Below are positions 7,924 to 16,416 of a stretch of DNA of 64,000 bases, in pieces. Position numbers and translations under genes: made by a program. Positions within the stretch are counted from its first letter, which is position 1, and each line of letters begins with the position of its first letter. The notes beneath the pieces are model-generated. The model worked only from the letters and a program-made list of their open reading frames with translations, ran no database searches and was not told the origin of the DNA. Location: contig NZ_JAMGSL010000003.1 in the NCBI RefSeq assembly GCF_025195125.1, forward strand, positions 442,362 through 506,361, read 5' to 3'. This stretch comes from Streptomyces sp. Je 1-79 (GTDB lineage: Bacteria > Actinomycetota > Actinomycetes > Streptomycetales > Streptomycetaceae).

Positions 7924-7980
7924 CGTCAACTGTGCGCGGTCTTCACTGAGTTGACACATGCAACGTCGCTCATGTATCGC
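7924..7980. promoter_or_regulatory. Divergent promoter region with mirrored -35 elements
   Basis: GTCAAC (7925-7930) and GTTGAC (7950-7955) form an inverted repeat. Read outward they supply TTGACG for the minus-strand acidic protein gene and TTGACA (7951-7956) for the surface protein. For the latter, TATCGC (7975-7980) after an 18-base spacer is a weak -10, and TAGTGT at 8002-8007 is an alternative. The symmetric layout suggests joint control of the two genes. Confidence 0.45.
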
Positions 7981-8092
7981 AACTCGCGGCCCGTCGGCCC
8001 GTAGTGTGGCCGACAGGGTGGCGGAGACATGTCACGGGGGCCCTTCCCCGCCTTCCCTTTCCTGTCCCATGAGCCCCCACGGGGACACGTAC

Positions 8093-10477
8093 GTGAGTAC
8101 ACCGATATCGATCCGACTGCGGCGACGCCTGGCCTCGTGCCTCGCGGTCGTTGCTTCCGCGGGGATGCTGCTGGTGGGCCTGCCCGCCACCGCGTCCGCC
8201 GCGCCCGGGGACTACGCCAAGATCACATCCGGCGGCAGGTGCGACAAGATGCACCTGAAGAAGACCTTCCCGCGCACTCCCGACAACTCCGGCGCGCCCA
8301 CCGGTCAGCATCACTGGACCCGGTCCGGCCCGGACGAGGAGTACTACTACAACAACGAGTTCAAGGGCTTCGAGAACGTTCCCGTCCCGACCCAGGCCGA
8401 CCTGAACGCGGCCGGGTCCAGCCGGGCGGACATCGACAAGTGGGACGCCGAGTACGCCAGGTCCAAGGATCCCGAGGACATGAAGCGCGCGATCTACGCG
8501 CGCTACCACCGGCACAAGAAGGAGTCCGCCAGCCCCAAGCCGTTCCGGTCCTGGGTGCCCCGCTACCTGATCAACAACCAGGCCAACGGGGCGAAGGGCG
8601 GCGTCTTCGAGCGCAAGACCGTTCAGGACTTCAACCTCGTCGGCCCCGACTGGCTCTGCGAAGTCACGATCGAGATCTACGACAAGGACGGCAAGAAGAT
8701 CGCCTCGCGTCGGTACGACGCCTACAACCAGCGCACCGGCGACCTCGGCGAGTTCAAATCCAACGGCAAGCGCAAGATCGACCAGTTCCGGAACGACAAG
8801 ATCATCCTGCGTCACAAGGACGCGAAGTACGACTTCACGAAGTCGAAGTTCACGATGTTCACCGGTGAGAAGCCCAACGGCGTCACCAGCCGCGAGTACG
8901 CGGCCGAGAACAAGGCCCTGCGCGCCGAGCGCGGTACCGGCAACAACCCGATCCGGATCGCGGAACGGAGGGCGACGGCCAAGGGCCTGTGGCCGCAGAC
9001 CAAGTACACCAAGACCTACCCGCTCTTCAACCCGCTGCCGAACACCGGCACCCAGGGTCCGCTCAACTCCCTCGCCTATCAGTCCGGCAAGAACCCGGCC
9101 CAGGCGCGGCAGATCCAGGCCGAGCACAACCGGATCGACACCCGTTCCGCGCTCGGCCGCGGACCCGGCGGAGTCGACTTCTCCACCCTTGAGCTCCAGT
9201 ACGTCGGCAACCCCGTCAAGGGCAAGGGCATGGACTACTCCATGAAGGCCGACTTCATGCCCGACGAGGACACCGAGCCCGGGTGGGGCGGCGAGGCCAA
9301 GCTGACGCTCGCCTCGGACGCGTTCTTCACCTGGCTGGCGCTGTCCCCGGACCGGATGTGGGTCAACCTGAACCCGGACCAGCCCAACACGATCATGGAC
9401 AAGGCGTTCGGCGAGACCGACGCCGGCCGGATCCTGCTGGAAGCCGACATGGAGATGAAGCGGGACTGGTCCCGCGCCCTGGACCCGAAGAAGTCCCCGG
9501 GCCGGGAGTTCATGGCCGCGGCCCCGAAGGTCGACGGTGTGCCGTGCTGGGGTCCGGGCCGCAACTGGATCGTCCCCGACCGGGCGAAGGTGCGGGAGCA
9601 GGACGGCGGCATCTACATCCTCGACGCCCCGCTGAAGGTCAACCACGCGCCGATGGACTTCACCACGCCGGTGCCAGGTGAACGCTGCGACAAGAAGCTG
9701 ACGCAGGCCGAGAAGGAGTACAGCGTCCGCCTCATGAAGCAGCTGATCATGCCCGCGGTCCAGGAGAAGATCAACAAGGACCCGAAGTACCAGGACCTGC
9801 GCTCGGTCTACCGCTCGCGGGTCGCGGCCGAGTGGATCCGGCAGCAGGACGCGAGGAAGGCCACCGACTTCCGCTCCATCATCAACAGCAACAAGCTCGA
9901 CCGGTGGCCGCTGCGCGGTGAGAACAAGGGCTGGGACAAGCGCACGGTGTGGGAGCAGATGCGCAAGTCGTTCACCGAGGGCGAGTACACGTACGAATGG
10001 CCCTCCGGCGGCACCATCTACACCTTCACCGTCGGCGGGGTGGACTTCTCCAAGTCCCCGAAGCGGAACATGTCCGGTGCGGAGTTCCAGACCCGGCACC
10101 GTGAGCTGCCGCGGACCACGAAGGACTCCGTCCGCGCGGAGACCTCCGCCCGCGACAGCGACACAGCCCTCCTCGGCGGCAACGGGTCCGCCCGGACGGA
10201 CGGCGGCAAGCCCGACCCCACCCCGACGCCCACGCCGACGGACCCGGGGAAGCCGGATCCCACCCCGACCCCGACCCCGACCGGGCCCGGTACCCCGGAC
10301 CCGACGGCGACCGTCCCGGGCAAGCCGGGCGGTAACGCCCCGGACCCCGACGGCGACCTCGCCGACACCGGATCGGACGCCCCCATCGGGCTGATCTCCG
10401 CCCTCGCCGCCCTCGCGGTCGCGGCCGGCGGAGCCCTCGTCTGGTGGCGCCGCCGCCGGGTGAACACCGGGAGCTGA
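8093..10477 (+). CDS. LAXTG-anchored cell-surface protein with possible PD-(D/E)XK nuclease-like domain
   Basis: A 794-residue secreted, wall-anchored protein. The signal peptide (1-36) has RLRRRL, a hydrophobic core and the cleavage site ASA|APG. Residues 190-260 contain RRYDAYNQRTGDLGEFKSNG: an Asp at about 209, E-F-K at 220-222 and a downstream Gln at 231. This is the spacing of PD-(D/E)XK endonuclease-fold toxin domains. The middle (about 390-640) carries LASDAFFTWLAL, WVNLNPD, LLEADMEMKRDW and GRNWIVP, a pattern I recall from other large Streptomyces surface proteins of unknown function. A Pro/Thr linker with GKPDPTPTPTPT twice precedes LADTG (756-760), a membrane span and RRRR, the class E sortase signal. 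GTG at 8093 was chosen for its signal peptide and the GGGGA before it. The nuclease reading is inference. Confidence 0.85.
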   Translation: MSTPISIRLRRRLASCLAVVASAGMLLVGLPATASAAPGDYAKITSGGRCDKMHLKKTFPRTPDNSGAPTGQHHWTRSGPDEEYYYNNEFKGFENVPVPTQADLNAAGSSRADIDKWDAEYARSKDPEDMKRAIYARYHRHKKESASPKPFRSWVPRYLINNQANGAKGGVFERKTVQDFNLVGPDWLCEVTIEIYDKDGKKIASRRYDAYNQRTGDLGEFKSNGKRKIDQFRNDKIILRHKDAKYDFTKSKFTMFTGEKPNGVTSREYAAENKALRAERGTGNNPIRIAERRATAKGLWPQTKYTKTYPLFNPLPNTGTQGPLNSLAYQSGKNPAQARQIQAEHNRIDTRSALGRGPGGVDFSTLELQYVGNPVKGKGMDYSMKADFMPDEDTEPGWGGEAKLTLASDAFFTWLALSPDRMWVNLNPDQPNTIMDKAFGETDAGRILLEADMEMKRDWSRALDPKKSPGREFMAAAPKVDGVPCWGPGRNWIVPDRAKVREQDGGIYILDAPLKVNHAPMDFTTPVPGERCDKKLTQAEKEYSVRLMKQLIMPAVQEKINKDPKYQDLRSVYRSRVAAEWIRQQDARKATDFRSIINSNKLDRWPLRGENKGWDKRTVWEQMRKSFTEGEYTYEWPSGGTIYTFTVGGVDFSKSPKRNMSGAEFQTRHRELPRTTKDSVRAETSARDSDTALLGGNGSARTDGGKPDPTPTPTPTDPGKPDPTPTPTPTGPGTPDPTATVPGKPGGNAPDPDGDLADTGSDAPIGLISALAALAVAAGGALVWWRRRRVNTGS

Positions 10478-10498
10478 CCGGCAGCGCAACCCGAGAAC

Positions 10499-10532
10499 GG
10501 ACGGCCCCGCACCGTGTGGTGCGGGGCCGTCC
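10499..10532 (+). terminator. Terminator after the surface-protein gene
   Basis: Perfect 15-base arms (10499-10513 and 10518-10532) with the loop GTGT, beginning 21 bases after the stop codon. Confidence 0.85.
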
Positions 10533-10555
10533 CGTCCCGCGTCGCCGCCGTGACG

Positions 10556-10597
10556 AACGGCTCGGCTCGGCTCGGGCTCAGCTCGGCTGGGCTCGTA
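10556..10597. repeat. Short degenerate CGGCT tandem repeat
   Basis: About eight imperfect copies of a 5-6 base unit (CGGCT / CGGGCT / CAGCT) lie between the terminator and the MazG-like gene. Nothing else is visible in this gap. Confidence 0.5.
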
Positions 10598-10616
10598 CCG
10601 GGCCGCCGCGGAGCCG

Positions 10617-10931
10617 TCAGTCCGTCAGGGACCGCTCCGCCACCCGCCGGAGGTGGCCCGTGAACACCTCGGCCGCGTCCGGGGTCAGCGTCCGCAGCGC
10701 CACCATCGCCGTGATGATCACGTCGCACAGCTCGGACTCGACGTCCTGCCAGGTGTGCGAGGTGCCCTTGCGCGGGTTCTGGCCCGTCACGCCGATCACG
10801 GCCTCCGCCACCTCGCCGACCTCCTCCGAGAGCTTCAGGACACGCAGCAGGACGTCCTGTTCCGGCGGGAGGGTGTGGTGCGCGGCGATCCAGGAGGCGA
10901 GGCGGTCGATGGTGTTCCACGGGTCGGTCAT
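10617..10931 (-). CDS. MazG-like nucleotide pyrophosphohydrolase family protein
   Basis: A 104-residue all-helical protein of the MazG/dUTPase-NTP-PPase superfamily, whose members hydrolyse NTPs or non-canonical nucleotides to monophosphate and pyrophosphate using Mg ions. The metal-binding pattern is present: KLSEEVGEVAEAVIG (E-x-x-E, about 42-56) and, later, ELCDVIITAMVAL with the downstream acidic pair. Short single-domain forms like this act as dimers or tetramers. The ATG at 10931 starts MTDPWNTIDRL; a long upstream extension in the same frame has no family character. No convincing Shine-Dalgarno is present. The true substrate is unknown. Confidence 0.85.
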   Translation of the reverse strand: MTDPWNTIDRLASWIAAHHTLPPEQDVLLRVLKLSEEVGEVAEAVIGVTGQNPRKGTSHTWQDVESELCDVIITAMVALRTLTPDAAEVFTGHLRRVAERSLTD

Positions 10932-11133
10932 GGGGCAGAAGACTGCCAGCTCGGCGCGTCGGCAGGGTACGCGGAAGGCGGGGCCCGGCTCGCGGCGTCC
11001 GCTCGAACGCGTGCTGACCGGGAGCGCGGCCGCGGGTCTGCTCGTCCAGGTGGCCGAGTCCGTGCGCTGAGCCGCGCCACACGCGCGGCCCGGATCCGTG
11101 GGGATCGGGGCGGGGCGGTGTACGGGTAGCCCC

Positions 11134-11457
11134 ATGACGATTCCCGTGGACAGACTCACCGACCCCGCCGTGCGCGCGTTCGTCGCGGCCCTCAACGCCA
11201 ACGACCGCGACGCCTTCTTCGCGGTCCTCACCCCCGGCGCCACCATGTCCGACGACGGCTCCGACCGGAACGTCGACGAGTGGACCGACAAGGAGATCTT
11301 TTCCTCGCGCGGCCATATGGAGATCGAGTCCGAGAAGGACGGCGGGCGCGCCCTCGTCGCCCGCTACCGCAACGACAGCTGGGGCGAGATGCGGACCGCG
11401 TGGCGGTTCCAGGTGCAGGACGGGAAGGTCACCCGCTTCGAGACCGGCCAGGCGTAG
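11134..11457 (+). CDS. SnoaL/NTF2-like fold protein
   Basis: A 107-residue single-domain protein with the NTF2-like pattern: an N-terminal helix pair (FVAALNANDRDAFFAVLTPG), then a strand-rich cone ending in AWRFQVQDGKVTRFETGQA. Members include polyketide cyclases, isomerases and many binding proteins without enzymatic activity; no catalytic Asp/His set can be assigned here. The ATG at 11134 was chosen because the domain begins shortly after it; an in-frame ATG upstream lies in non-coding-like sequence. It stands alone, divergent from the MazG-like gene about 200 bases away and convergent with the SDR gene. Confidence 0.75.
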   Translation: MTIPVDRLTDPAVRAFVAALNANDRDAFFAVLTPGATMSDDGSDRNVDEWTDKEIFSSRGHMEIESEKDGGRALVARYRNDSWGEMRTAWRFQVQDGKVTRFETGQA

Positions 11458-11521
11458 CCCGCGGGGGCGTCAGCCCCGCACGCCCCGCACCCCGCACACC
11501 CGGGCAGGGGGTGGAGCCCGT

Positions 11522-11561
11522 GCTCCTCCCCCCGTCCGATGGCTCCTACCCCCGTCCGATG
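11522..11561. repeat. 20-base tandem duplication at the 3' end of the SDR gene
   Basis: GCTCCTCCCCCCGTCCGATG (11522-11541) is followed immediately by the same 20-mer with one change (11542-11561). The downstream copy contains the stop codon of the SDR gene (11546-11548), and the single mismatch falls exactly in that codon. Confidence 0.85.
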
Positions 11562-12301
11562 TACGGCATCGCCGACGCCATCACCGTCGCGAACTGCACG
11601 TTCGCCTCCAGCGGCAGGCCCGCCATGTGCACCACCGTCGCCGCCACGTCCGCCGCGTCCATCACCGGCTCCGCCGCCAGCTCTCCGTTGGCCTGCAGGA
11701 TCCCCGACTGCATCCGCGCCGTCATCTCCGTCGCCGCGTTGCCGATGTCGATCTGACCGCAGGCGATCCGGTACGGGCGCCCGTCCAGCGACAGCGACTT
11801 CGTCATCCCCGTCATCGCGTGCTTCGTCGCCGTGTACGCGATCGAGTGCGGCCGCGGCACGTGCGCCGAGATCGACCCGTTGTTGATGATCCGGCCGCCC
11901 TGCGGAGCCTGTTCCTTCATCGCCCGGAAGGCCGCCTGGGCGCACAGGAACGCGCCCGTCAGGTTCACGTCGACGACCGCGCGCCAGGTCTCGTGGCCCA
12001 GGTCCTCCACCGGGGTCCCGCCGCCCGCGAACGTGCCCGCGTTGTTGAAGAGCAGGTCGACCCGGCCGAACCGGTCCCGTACCGCCTCGAAGAGGGACGC
12101 CACCTGGTCCGGTGAGGTCACGTCCGTCGGGACGCACAGGACGTCGGACGACGGTACGGACGCCGCCGTCTCCTCCAGGGGCTCGCGCCGGCGGCCCGCC
12201 AGCGCCACCGACCAGCCCGCCTCGGCCAGGGCCACGGCCACACTCCGGCCGATGCCCGATCCCGCTCCCGTCACCACTGCGATGCGCGACTCAGTGCTCA
12301 T
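11546..12301 (-). CDS. SDR-family NAD(P)-dependent oxidoreductase
   Basis: A 251-residue classical short-chain dehydrogenase/reductase. The Rossmann loop TGAGSGIG (about 11-18) binds the nicotinamide cofactor. The Arg-rich AGRRREP after the second strand suggests NADP preference, NNAGT and the Asn of VDVNLTGAF follow, and the catalytic Ser and YxxxK are in NNGSIS and IAYTATKHA. The ATG at 12301 gives [14 protein letters not shown], the normal family start. It is divergent from the phoD gene 135 bases away. The substrate cannot be told from sequence. The gene ends inside a 20-base tandem duplication. Confidence 0.9.
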   Translation of the reverse strand: MSTESRIAVVTGAGSGIGRSVAVALAEAGWSVALAGRRREPLEETAASVPSSDVLCVPTDVTSPDQVASLFEAVRDRFGRVDLLFNNAGTFAGGGTPVEDLGHETWRAVVDVNLTGAFLCAQAAFRAMKEQAPQGGRIINNGSISAHVPRPHSIAYTATKHAMTGMTKSLSLDGRPYRIACGQIDIGNAATEMTARMQSGILQANGELAAEPVMDAADVAATVVHMAGLPLEANVQFATVMASAMPYIGRG

Positions 12302-12403
12302 GGGCGCGCAGCGTACGTGAGATCGGTGCACAGGGAACTCATCTGTCCGACACGCGGATGTCCTGTACCCGACAACCCAGGGACGTCCCGCGCCACTCCA
12401 ATG

Positions 12404-12426
12404 CCTGACGGACAACATCCGTCAGG
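12404..12426 (+). promoter_or_regulatory. Inverted repeat abutting the phoD ribosome binding site
   Basis: Perfect 9-base arms CCTGACGGA (12404-12412) and TCCGTCAGG (12418-12426) with the loop CAACA. The right arm runs into the Shine-Dalgarno GGGGAGGGG (12425-12433), 3 bases before the ATG at 12437. It may be an operator, or an mRNA hairpin that affects ribosome access. Confidence 0.55.
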
Positions 12427-12436
12427 GGAGGGGCAT

Positions 12437-14068
12437 ATGACGTACGCACAGACCCATACCGACGAACTCCGCGCGGCCGCCCGGCACTTCGGGCGCCGCC
12501 GATTCCTCACCACCGCCGGAGCCGCCGCCGCGCTGGCCTTCGCGGTCCAGCTGCCGGCCGCCGGCGCGGCGAGCGCCGCCGAGCTGAACCCCCGCCGCAT
12601 CACCGAGGACCCGTTCACCCTGGGGGTGGCGTCCGGCGACCCGCTGCCCCGCTCCGTCGTCCTCTGGACCCGGCTCGCGCCCCGCCCCTTCGAACCCGAC
12701 GCCGGGCTGCCCCGCGAGCGCGTCACCGTCCACTGGGAGCTCGCCCACGACGAGCGCTTCGCCCGTACCGTCCGGCGCGGCAAGGTCACCGCGCATCCCG
12801 AGTACCAGCACAGCGTCCATGTGGAGATCGACCAGCTGGACTCGGACCGCGTGTACTTCTACCGGTTCCGCGCCGGCGACTGGACCAGCCCGGTCGGCCG
12901 CACCCGGACGGCGCCCGCCGCCGGAGCCCGGATATCGGAGCTCAGGATCGCGGCCGTCTCCTGCCAGGCGTACCACGACGGCTACTTCACCGCCTACGGA
13001 CACCTCGCCCGGGAGGACGTCGACGTCGTCTTCCACCTCGGGGACTACCTCTACGAGTACGCCGTCAACGCCACCGGCGGCGCCCGCGCCTACACCGACC
13101 GGCGCCTGCCCGCCGTCTTCAACCGGGAGACGATCACCCTGGAGGACTACCGGCTGCGGTACGCCCTCTACAAGTCCGACCCCGACCTGAGGGCGGCCCA
13201 CGCCGCGCACCCCTTCGTCGTCACCTGGGACGACCACGAGACCGAGAACAACTACGCGGGCGGCACCCCCGAGAACGACGTCCCGCCGGAGGAGTTCCTG
13301 CTCCGCAGAGCCGCCGCCTACCGCGCGTACTGGGAGAACCAGCCGCTCCGGAAGGTCCAGCAGCCCCAAGGCCCGGACATGCGGCTCTACCGCCGGCTCC
13401 GCTTCGGCCGGCTCGCCCAGTTCGACATCCTCGACACCCGCCAGTACCGCTCCGACCAGGCGTACGGCGACGGCTGGCGGGTCCCCGGGCCGGAGTCCGA
13501 GGACCCCTCGCGCACCATGACCGGCGCCACGCAGGAGCGCTGGCTGCTCGACGGCTGGCGCGACTCGCGCGCGCTGTGGAACGTCGTCCCCCAGCAGGTC
13601 GTCTTCGCCGAGCGGCGCGACGTGCCGACCGCCGACTTCAAGCTCTCCATGGACTCCTGGGACGGCTACCCGGCCTCCCGGCAGCGGATCCTCGACGGCG
13701 CGGCGGCGGCCGGCGTCGAGAACCTGATGGTGCTCACCGGCGACGTCCACGTCGGCTACGGCCTCGACATCAAGGCCGACCACCGCGACCCGGCCTCGCG
13801 CACCCTCGGTACCGAGATCGTCGCCACCTCGATCGCCAGCGGCAAGGACGGCGCCGACCGGCCCGCCAACTACGACAACCTCACCGCCGCCAACCCGCAC
13901 CTGAAGTTCTACAACGGGCGGCGCGGCTACGTGACGGTCGCGCTCGGCCAGGACAGCGCCCGCGCCGACTTCCGTACGGTCTCGGCCGTGACGACCCCGG
14001 GAGCCCCGGTCGCCACGGCCGGTTCCTACGTCACCGAGGCGGGCAACCCCGGTCTCACGCCGGCGTGA
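12437..14068 (+). CDS. phoD: Alkaline phosphatase PhoD, Tat-exported
   Basis: A 543-residue secreted metallophosphoesterase that releases phosphate from mono- and diesters such as teichoic acids. The N-terminus holds a Tat signal: GRRRFLTTAG, hydrophobic core, GAASA cleavage site. The PhoD N-terminal domain follows (FTLGVASGDPLPRSVVLWTR). The catalytic domain supplies the metal ligands in AVSCQAYHDGY, HLGDYLYEY, WDDHETENNY and LTGDVHVGYG. The ATG at 12437 has GGGGAGGGG just before it. I looked for PhoP boxes (GTTCACC repeats) upstream and found none convincing. Instead a perfect inverted repeat touches the ribosome binding site. The 3' end overlaps the convergent oxidoreductase gene by 14 bases. 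Confidence 0.92.
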   Translation: MTYAQTHTDELRAAARHFGRRRFLTTAGAAAALAFAVQLPAAGAASAAELNPRRITEDPFTLGVASGDPLPRSVVLWTRLAPRPFEPDAGLPRERVTVHWELAHDERFARTVRRGKVTAHPEYQHSVHVEIDQLDSDRVYFYRFRAGDWTSPVGRTRTAPAAGARISELRIAAVSCQAYHDGYFTAYGHLAREDVDVVFHLGDYLYEYAVNATGGARAYTDRRLPAVFNRETITLEDYRLRYALYKSDPDLRAAHAAHPFVVTWDDHETENNYAGGTPENDVPPEEFLLRRAAAYRAYWENQPLRKVQQPQGPDMRLYRRLRFGRLAQFDILDTRQYRSDQAYGDGWRVPGPESEDPSRTMTGATQERWLLDGWRDSRALWNVVPQQVVFAERRDVPTADFKLSMDSWDGYPASRQRILDGAAAAGVENLMVLTGDVHVGYGLDIKADHRDPASRTLGTEIVATSIASGKDGADRPANYDNLTAANPHLKFYNGRRGYVTVALGQDSARADFRTVSAVTTPGAPVATAGSYVTEAGNPGLTPA

Positions 14069-15056
14069 CCGCCCGTTCGGACGGATAGCGGACGCCGATG
14101 CGGTCCCGTACCGCGTCGAGCGTCCGCATCACCGCGAGCGTTCCCTCCAGCGGTACGAGCGCCGACTCGGTCTCCCCCGCACGCAGGCAGCGCATCACCT
14201 CGGCCGCCTCGTGGCGCAGCGAGTGCGGATCGTCCCCGTTCACGAACTCCTCCGGCTCCCGCCCGTCGCGCAGCAGCGTGAACCGGTCAGAGAAGAAGAA
14301 ACCGCGCGGGATCTCGATCCGGCCCAGCGACCCCGTCACCGACGCGGTCAGCGGGGTGTCCGCCACGAGCGAGCAGGACAGCAGGGCCGAGGCCCCCGAA
14401 TCCCAGCCCAGCAGCATCCCCGTGTTCAGGTCGACGCCCTCGGGCGAGAGGAGGGCGTGAGCCTGCACCGAGACGGGCTCGCCGAGCAGCAGCTGCGCGA
14501 ACGAGACGGGATAGACCCCGAGGTCCAGGAGCGCCCCGCCGCCGACGGCGGGGTCGAGCAGCCGGTGGCCGGCGGCGAACGGACCCGCGAGCCCGAAGTC
14601 CGCCTGAACGGTCCTGACCTCGCCGATCGCCCCGTCCGCTACCAGTTCGCGGAGACGGCGGATCAGCGGGTTGCAGTACATCCACATGGCCTCCATCAGG
14701 AAGAGACCACGCTCCCGGGAGAGCGCGACCAGTTCCTCCGCCTCGGCCGCGTTGAGCGTGAAGGCCTTCTCGCAGAGGACCGCCTTGCCCGCCTCCAGGG
14801 CGAGCCCGGCGGCCGCCCGGTGCGCATGGTGCGGAGTCGCCACGTAGACGACGTCCACGTCCGGGTCGGCGACGAGCGAGGCCCAGTCGCCGTACGCCTT
14901 CGGTATCCCGAACCGGTCGGCGAAGGCCTTCGCCGAGGCCTCCGCACGGGAGGCCACGGCCACGACCTCCGCGTCCGGCATCGTGCCCAGATCGGTGGCG
15001 AACCGCTCCGCGATCCCACCGGTCGCCAGCACACCCCACCGCACGGTCTTCCCCAT
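14055..15056 (-). CDS. Gfo/Idh/MocA-family oxidoreductase
   Basis: A 333-residue NAD(P)-dependent dehydrogenase of the glucose-fructose oxidoreductase / myo-inositol dehydrogenase family. The N-terminal Rossmann fold opens with RWGVLATGGIAERFA (about 6-20) and shows the dinucleotide contact in VVAVASRAEASAKAFADRF. The family's EKP-like motif, with the catalytic Lys, is CEKAFTLN (about 99). The C-terminal alpha/beta domain begins FLMEAMWMYCNPLI and includes GGGALLDLGVYPVSFAQ. The ATG at 15056 is preceded by a G-rich TTGGGGTGGGGC. It is divergent from an MFS exporter 64 bases away and overlaps phoD at the 3' end. Sugar or inositol substrates are typical of the family, but none can be named. Confidence 0.9.
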   Translation of the reverse strand: MGKTVRWGVLATGGIAERFATDLGTMPDAEVVAVASRAEASAKAFADRFGIPKAYGDWASLVADPDVDVVYVATPHHAHRAAAGLALEAGKAVLCEKAFTLNAAEAEELVALSRERGLFLMEAMWMYCNPLIRRLRELVADGAIGEVRTVQADFGLAGPFAAGHRLLDPAVGGGALLDLGVYPVSFAQLLLGEPVSVQAHALLSPEGVDLNTGMLLGWDSGASALLSCSLVADTPLTASVTGSLGRIEIPRGFFFSDRFTLLRDGREPEEFVNGDDPHSLRHEAAEVMRCLRAGETESALVPLEGTLAVMRTLDAVRDRIGVRYPSERAVTPA

Positions 15057-15120
15057 GCCCCACCCCAAGACGTCTCGACGCGTTCCGACGAGCTGAGAGC
15101 ATAGGGAAGGTTTCAACGAA

Positions 15121-16407
15121 ATGGAGCAGTCGATGCCGGAGAGCGGCCAGCCCACGAAGCAGGGTTCCCCAGGACACATATCCGTCGGCCCCGCCGTCGC
15201 CGCACGGCGTGCGAGCCTCCTCGTCACGCTCGTCCTCGGCGGTCTGACCGCGCTCCCCCCGCTCTCCATGGACATGTACCTGCCGGCGCTGCCGGAGGTC
15301 ACCGAGGCGCTGCGCGCGCCCGCCGCGACCGTCCAGCTGACCCTGACCGCCTGCCTCGCGGGCATGGCGCTCGGCCAGCTCGTCGTCGGCCCCATGAGCG
15401 ACAAGTGGGGACGCCGCAGACCGCTGCTCATCGGCATGCTCGTCTACGTCGCCGCCACCGCGGTCTGCGCGTTCGCCCCCACCGTCGAGCTGCTCATCGG
15501 CTTCCGGCTGCTCCAGGGCCTGGCGGGCGCGGCCGGCATCGTGATCGCCCGGGCCGTGGTCCGTGACCTGTACGACGGCGTCGCGATGGCCCGGTTCTTC
15601 TCCACCCTCATGCTCATCTCCGGCGTCGCCCCGATCATCGCCCCGCTCATCGGCGGCCAGATCCTGCGGATCACCGACTGGCGGGGCGTCTTCCACGTCC
15701 TCGCCGTCATCGGCGTGCTCCTCACCCTCGTGGTCTGGAAGTGGCTGGGCGAGACGCTGCCGCCCGAGCGGCGGCACGAGGGCGGAGTCGGCCAGGCGCT
15801 GCGCACCATGCGCGGGCTGCTCGCCGACCGGGTCTTCACCGGCTACGTGCTGGCCGGCGGGCTCGCCTTCGCCGCGCTCTTCGCGTACATCTCGGCCTCC
15901 CCGTTCGTCGTGCAGGAGATCTACGGCGCCTCGCCGCAGACCTTCAGCCTCCTCTTCGGGCTCAACTCCATCGGTCTCGTCGCTGTCGGCCAGATCAACG
16001 GCAAGCTGCTCGTCGGCCGGGTCAGCATGGACAAGACGCTCGGCTGGGGGCTCGGCGTGATCCTGCTCGCCGCGGTGTCGCTGCTGCTCATGACGAGCGG
16101 CGTCTTCGGGCAGCCGGGGCTCGCGGCCGTGGCCGCCGGTCTCTTCGTCCTGATGTCGGCGATGGGTCTGGTGCTGCCCAACACCAACGCGCAGGCGCTG
16201 ATGCGCACCCCGCACGCGGCGGGCTCCGCCTCCGCGCTGCTCGGCACCTCCTCCTTCCTCATCGGGGCGGTCGCCTCGCCGCTCGTCGGCATCGCCGGGG
16301 AGGCCACGGCCGTGCCCATGGCCGTGGTGCAGCTGGTGTGCGCGGCCGGGGCGCTCGCCTGCTTCCTGGGGATGTGCCGGCCGTGGCACCCCCGGGCGGC
16401 CGCCTAA
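15121..16407 (+). CDS. Bcr/CflA-family multidrug efflux MFS transporter
   Basis: A 428-residue inner-membrane drug:proton antiporter with twelve predicted membrane segments. The loop between segments 2 and 3 holds GPMSDKWGRRRPLLIG (MFS motif A), and the N-terminal PPLSMDMYLPALPEV is the Bcr/CflA/TcaB signature. The Arg of RLLQGLAGAAG and the motif-C-like GVAPIIAPLIGG fit drug:H+ antiporters. AGGGAAGG lies 10 bases before the ATG at 15121; a second ATG four codons on is an alternative. It is divergent from the Gfo/Idh gene. The stop TAA is part of TAAAAT, a likely -10 for the next gene. Confidence 0.9.
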   Translation: MEQSMPESGQPTKQGSPGHISVGPAVAARRASLLVTLVLGGLTALPPLSMDMYLPALPEVTEALRAPAATVQLTLTACLAGMALGQLVVGPMSDKWGRRRPLLIGMLVYVAATAVCAFAPTVELLIGFRLLQGLAGAAGIVIARAVVRDLYDGVAMARFFSTLMLISGVAPIIAPLIGGQILRITDWRGVFHVLAVIGVLLTLVVWKWLGETLPPERRHEGGVGQALRTMRGLLADRVFTGYVLAGGLAFAALFAYISASPFVVQEIYGASPQTFSLLFGLNSIGLVAVGQINGKLLVGRVSMDKTLGWGLGVILLAAVSLLLMTSGVFGQPGLAAVAAGLFVLMSAMGLVLPNTNAQALMRTPHAAGSASALLGTSSFLIGAVASPLVGIAGEATAVPMAVVQLVCAAGALACFLGMCRPWHPRAAA

Positions 16408-16416
16408 AATGTGGAG

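Noticed and set aside
10617..11291. Longer version of the MazG-like protein (224 residues)
   Set aside because: The extra 120 residues have no MazG character and overlap the divergent SnoaL-like gene and its promoter.
12302..12436. Possible PHO box upstream of phoD
   Set aside because: GTGCACAGGGAACTCATCTG was the closest stretch but lacks two GTTCACC-like units at 11-base spacing.
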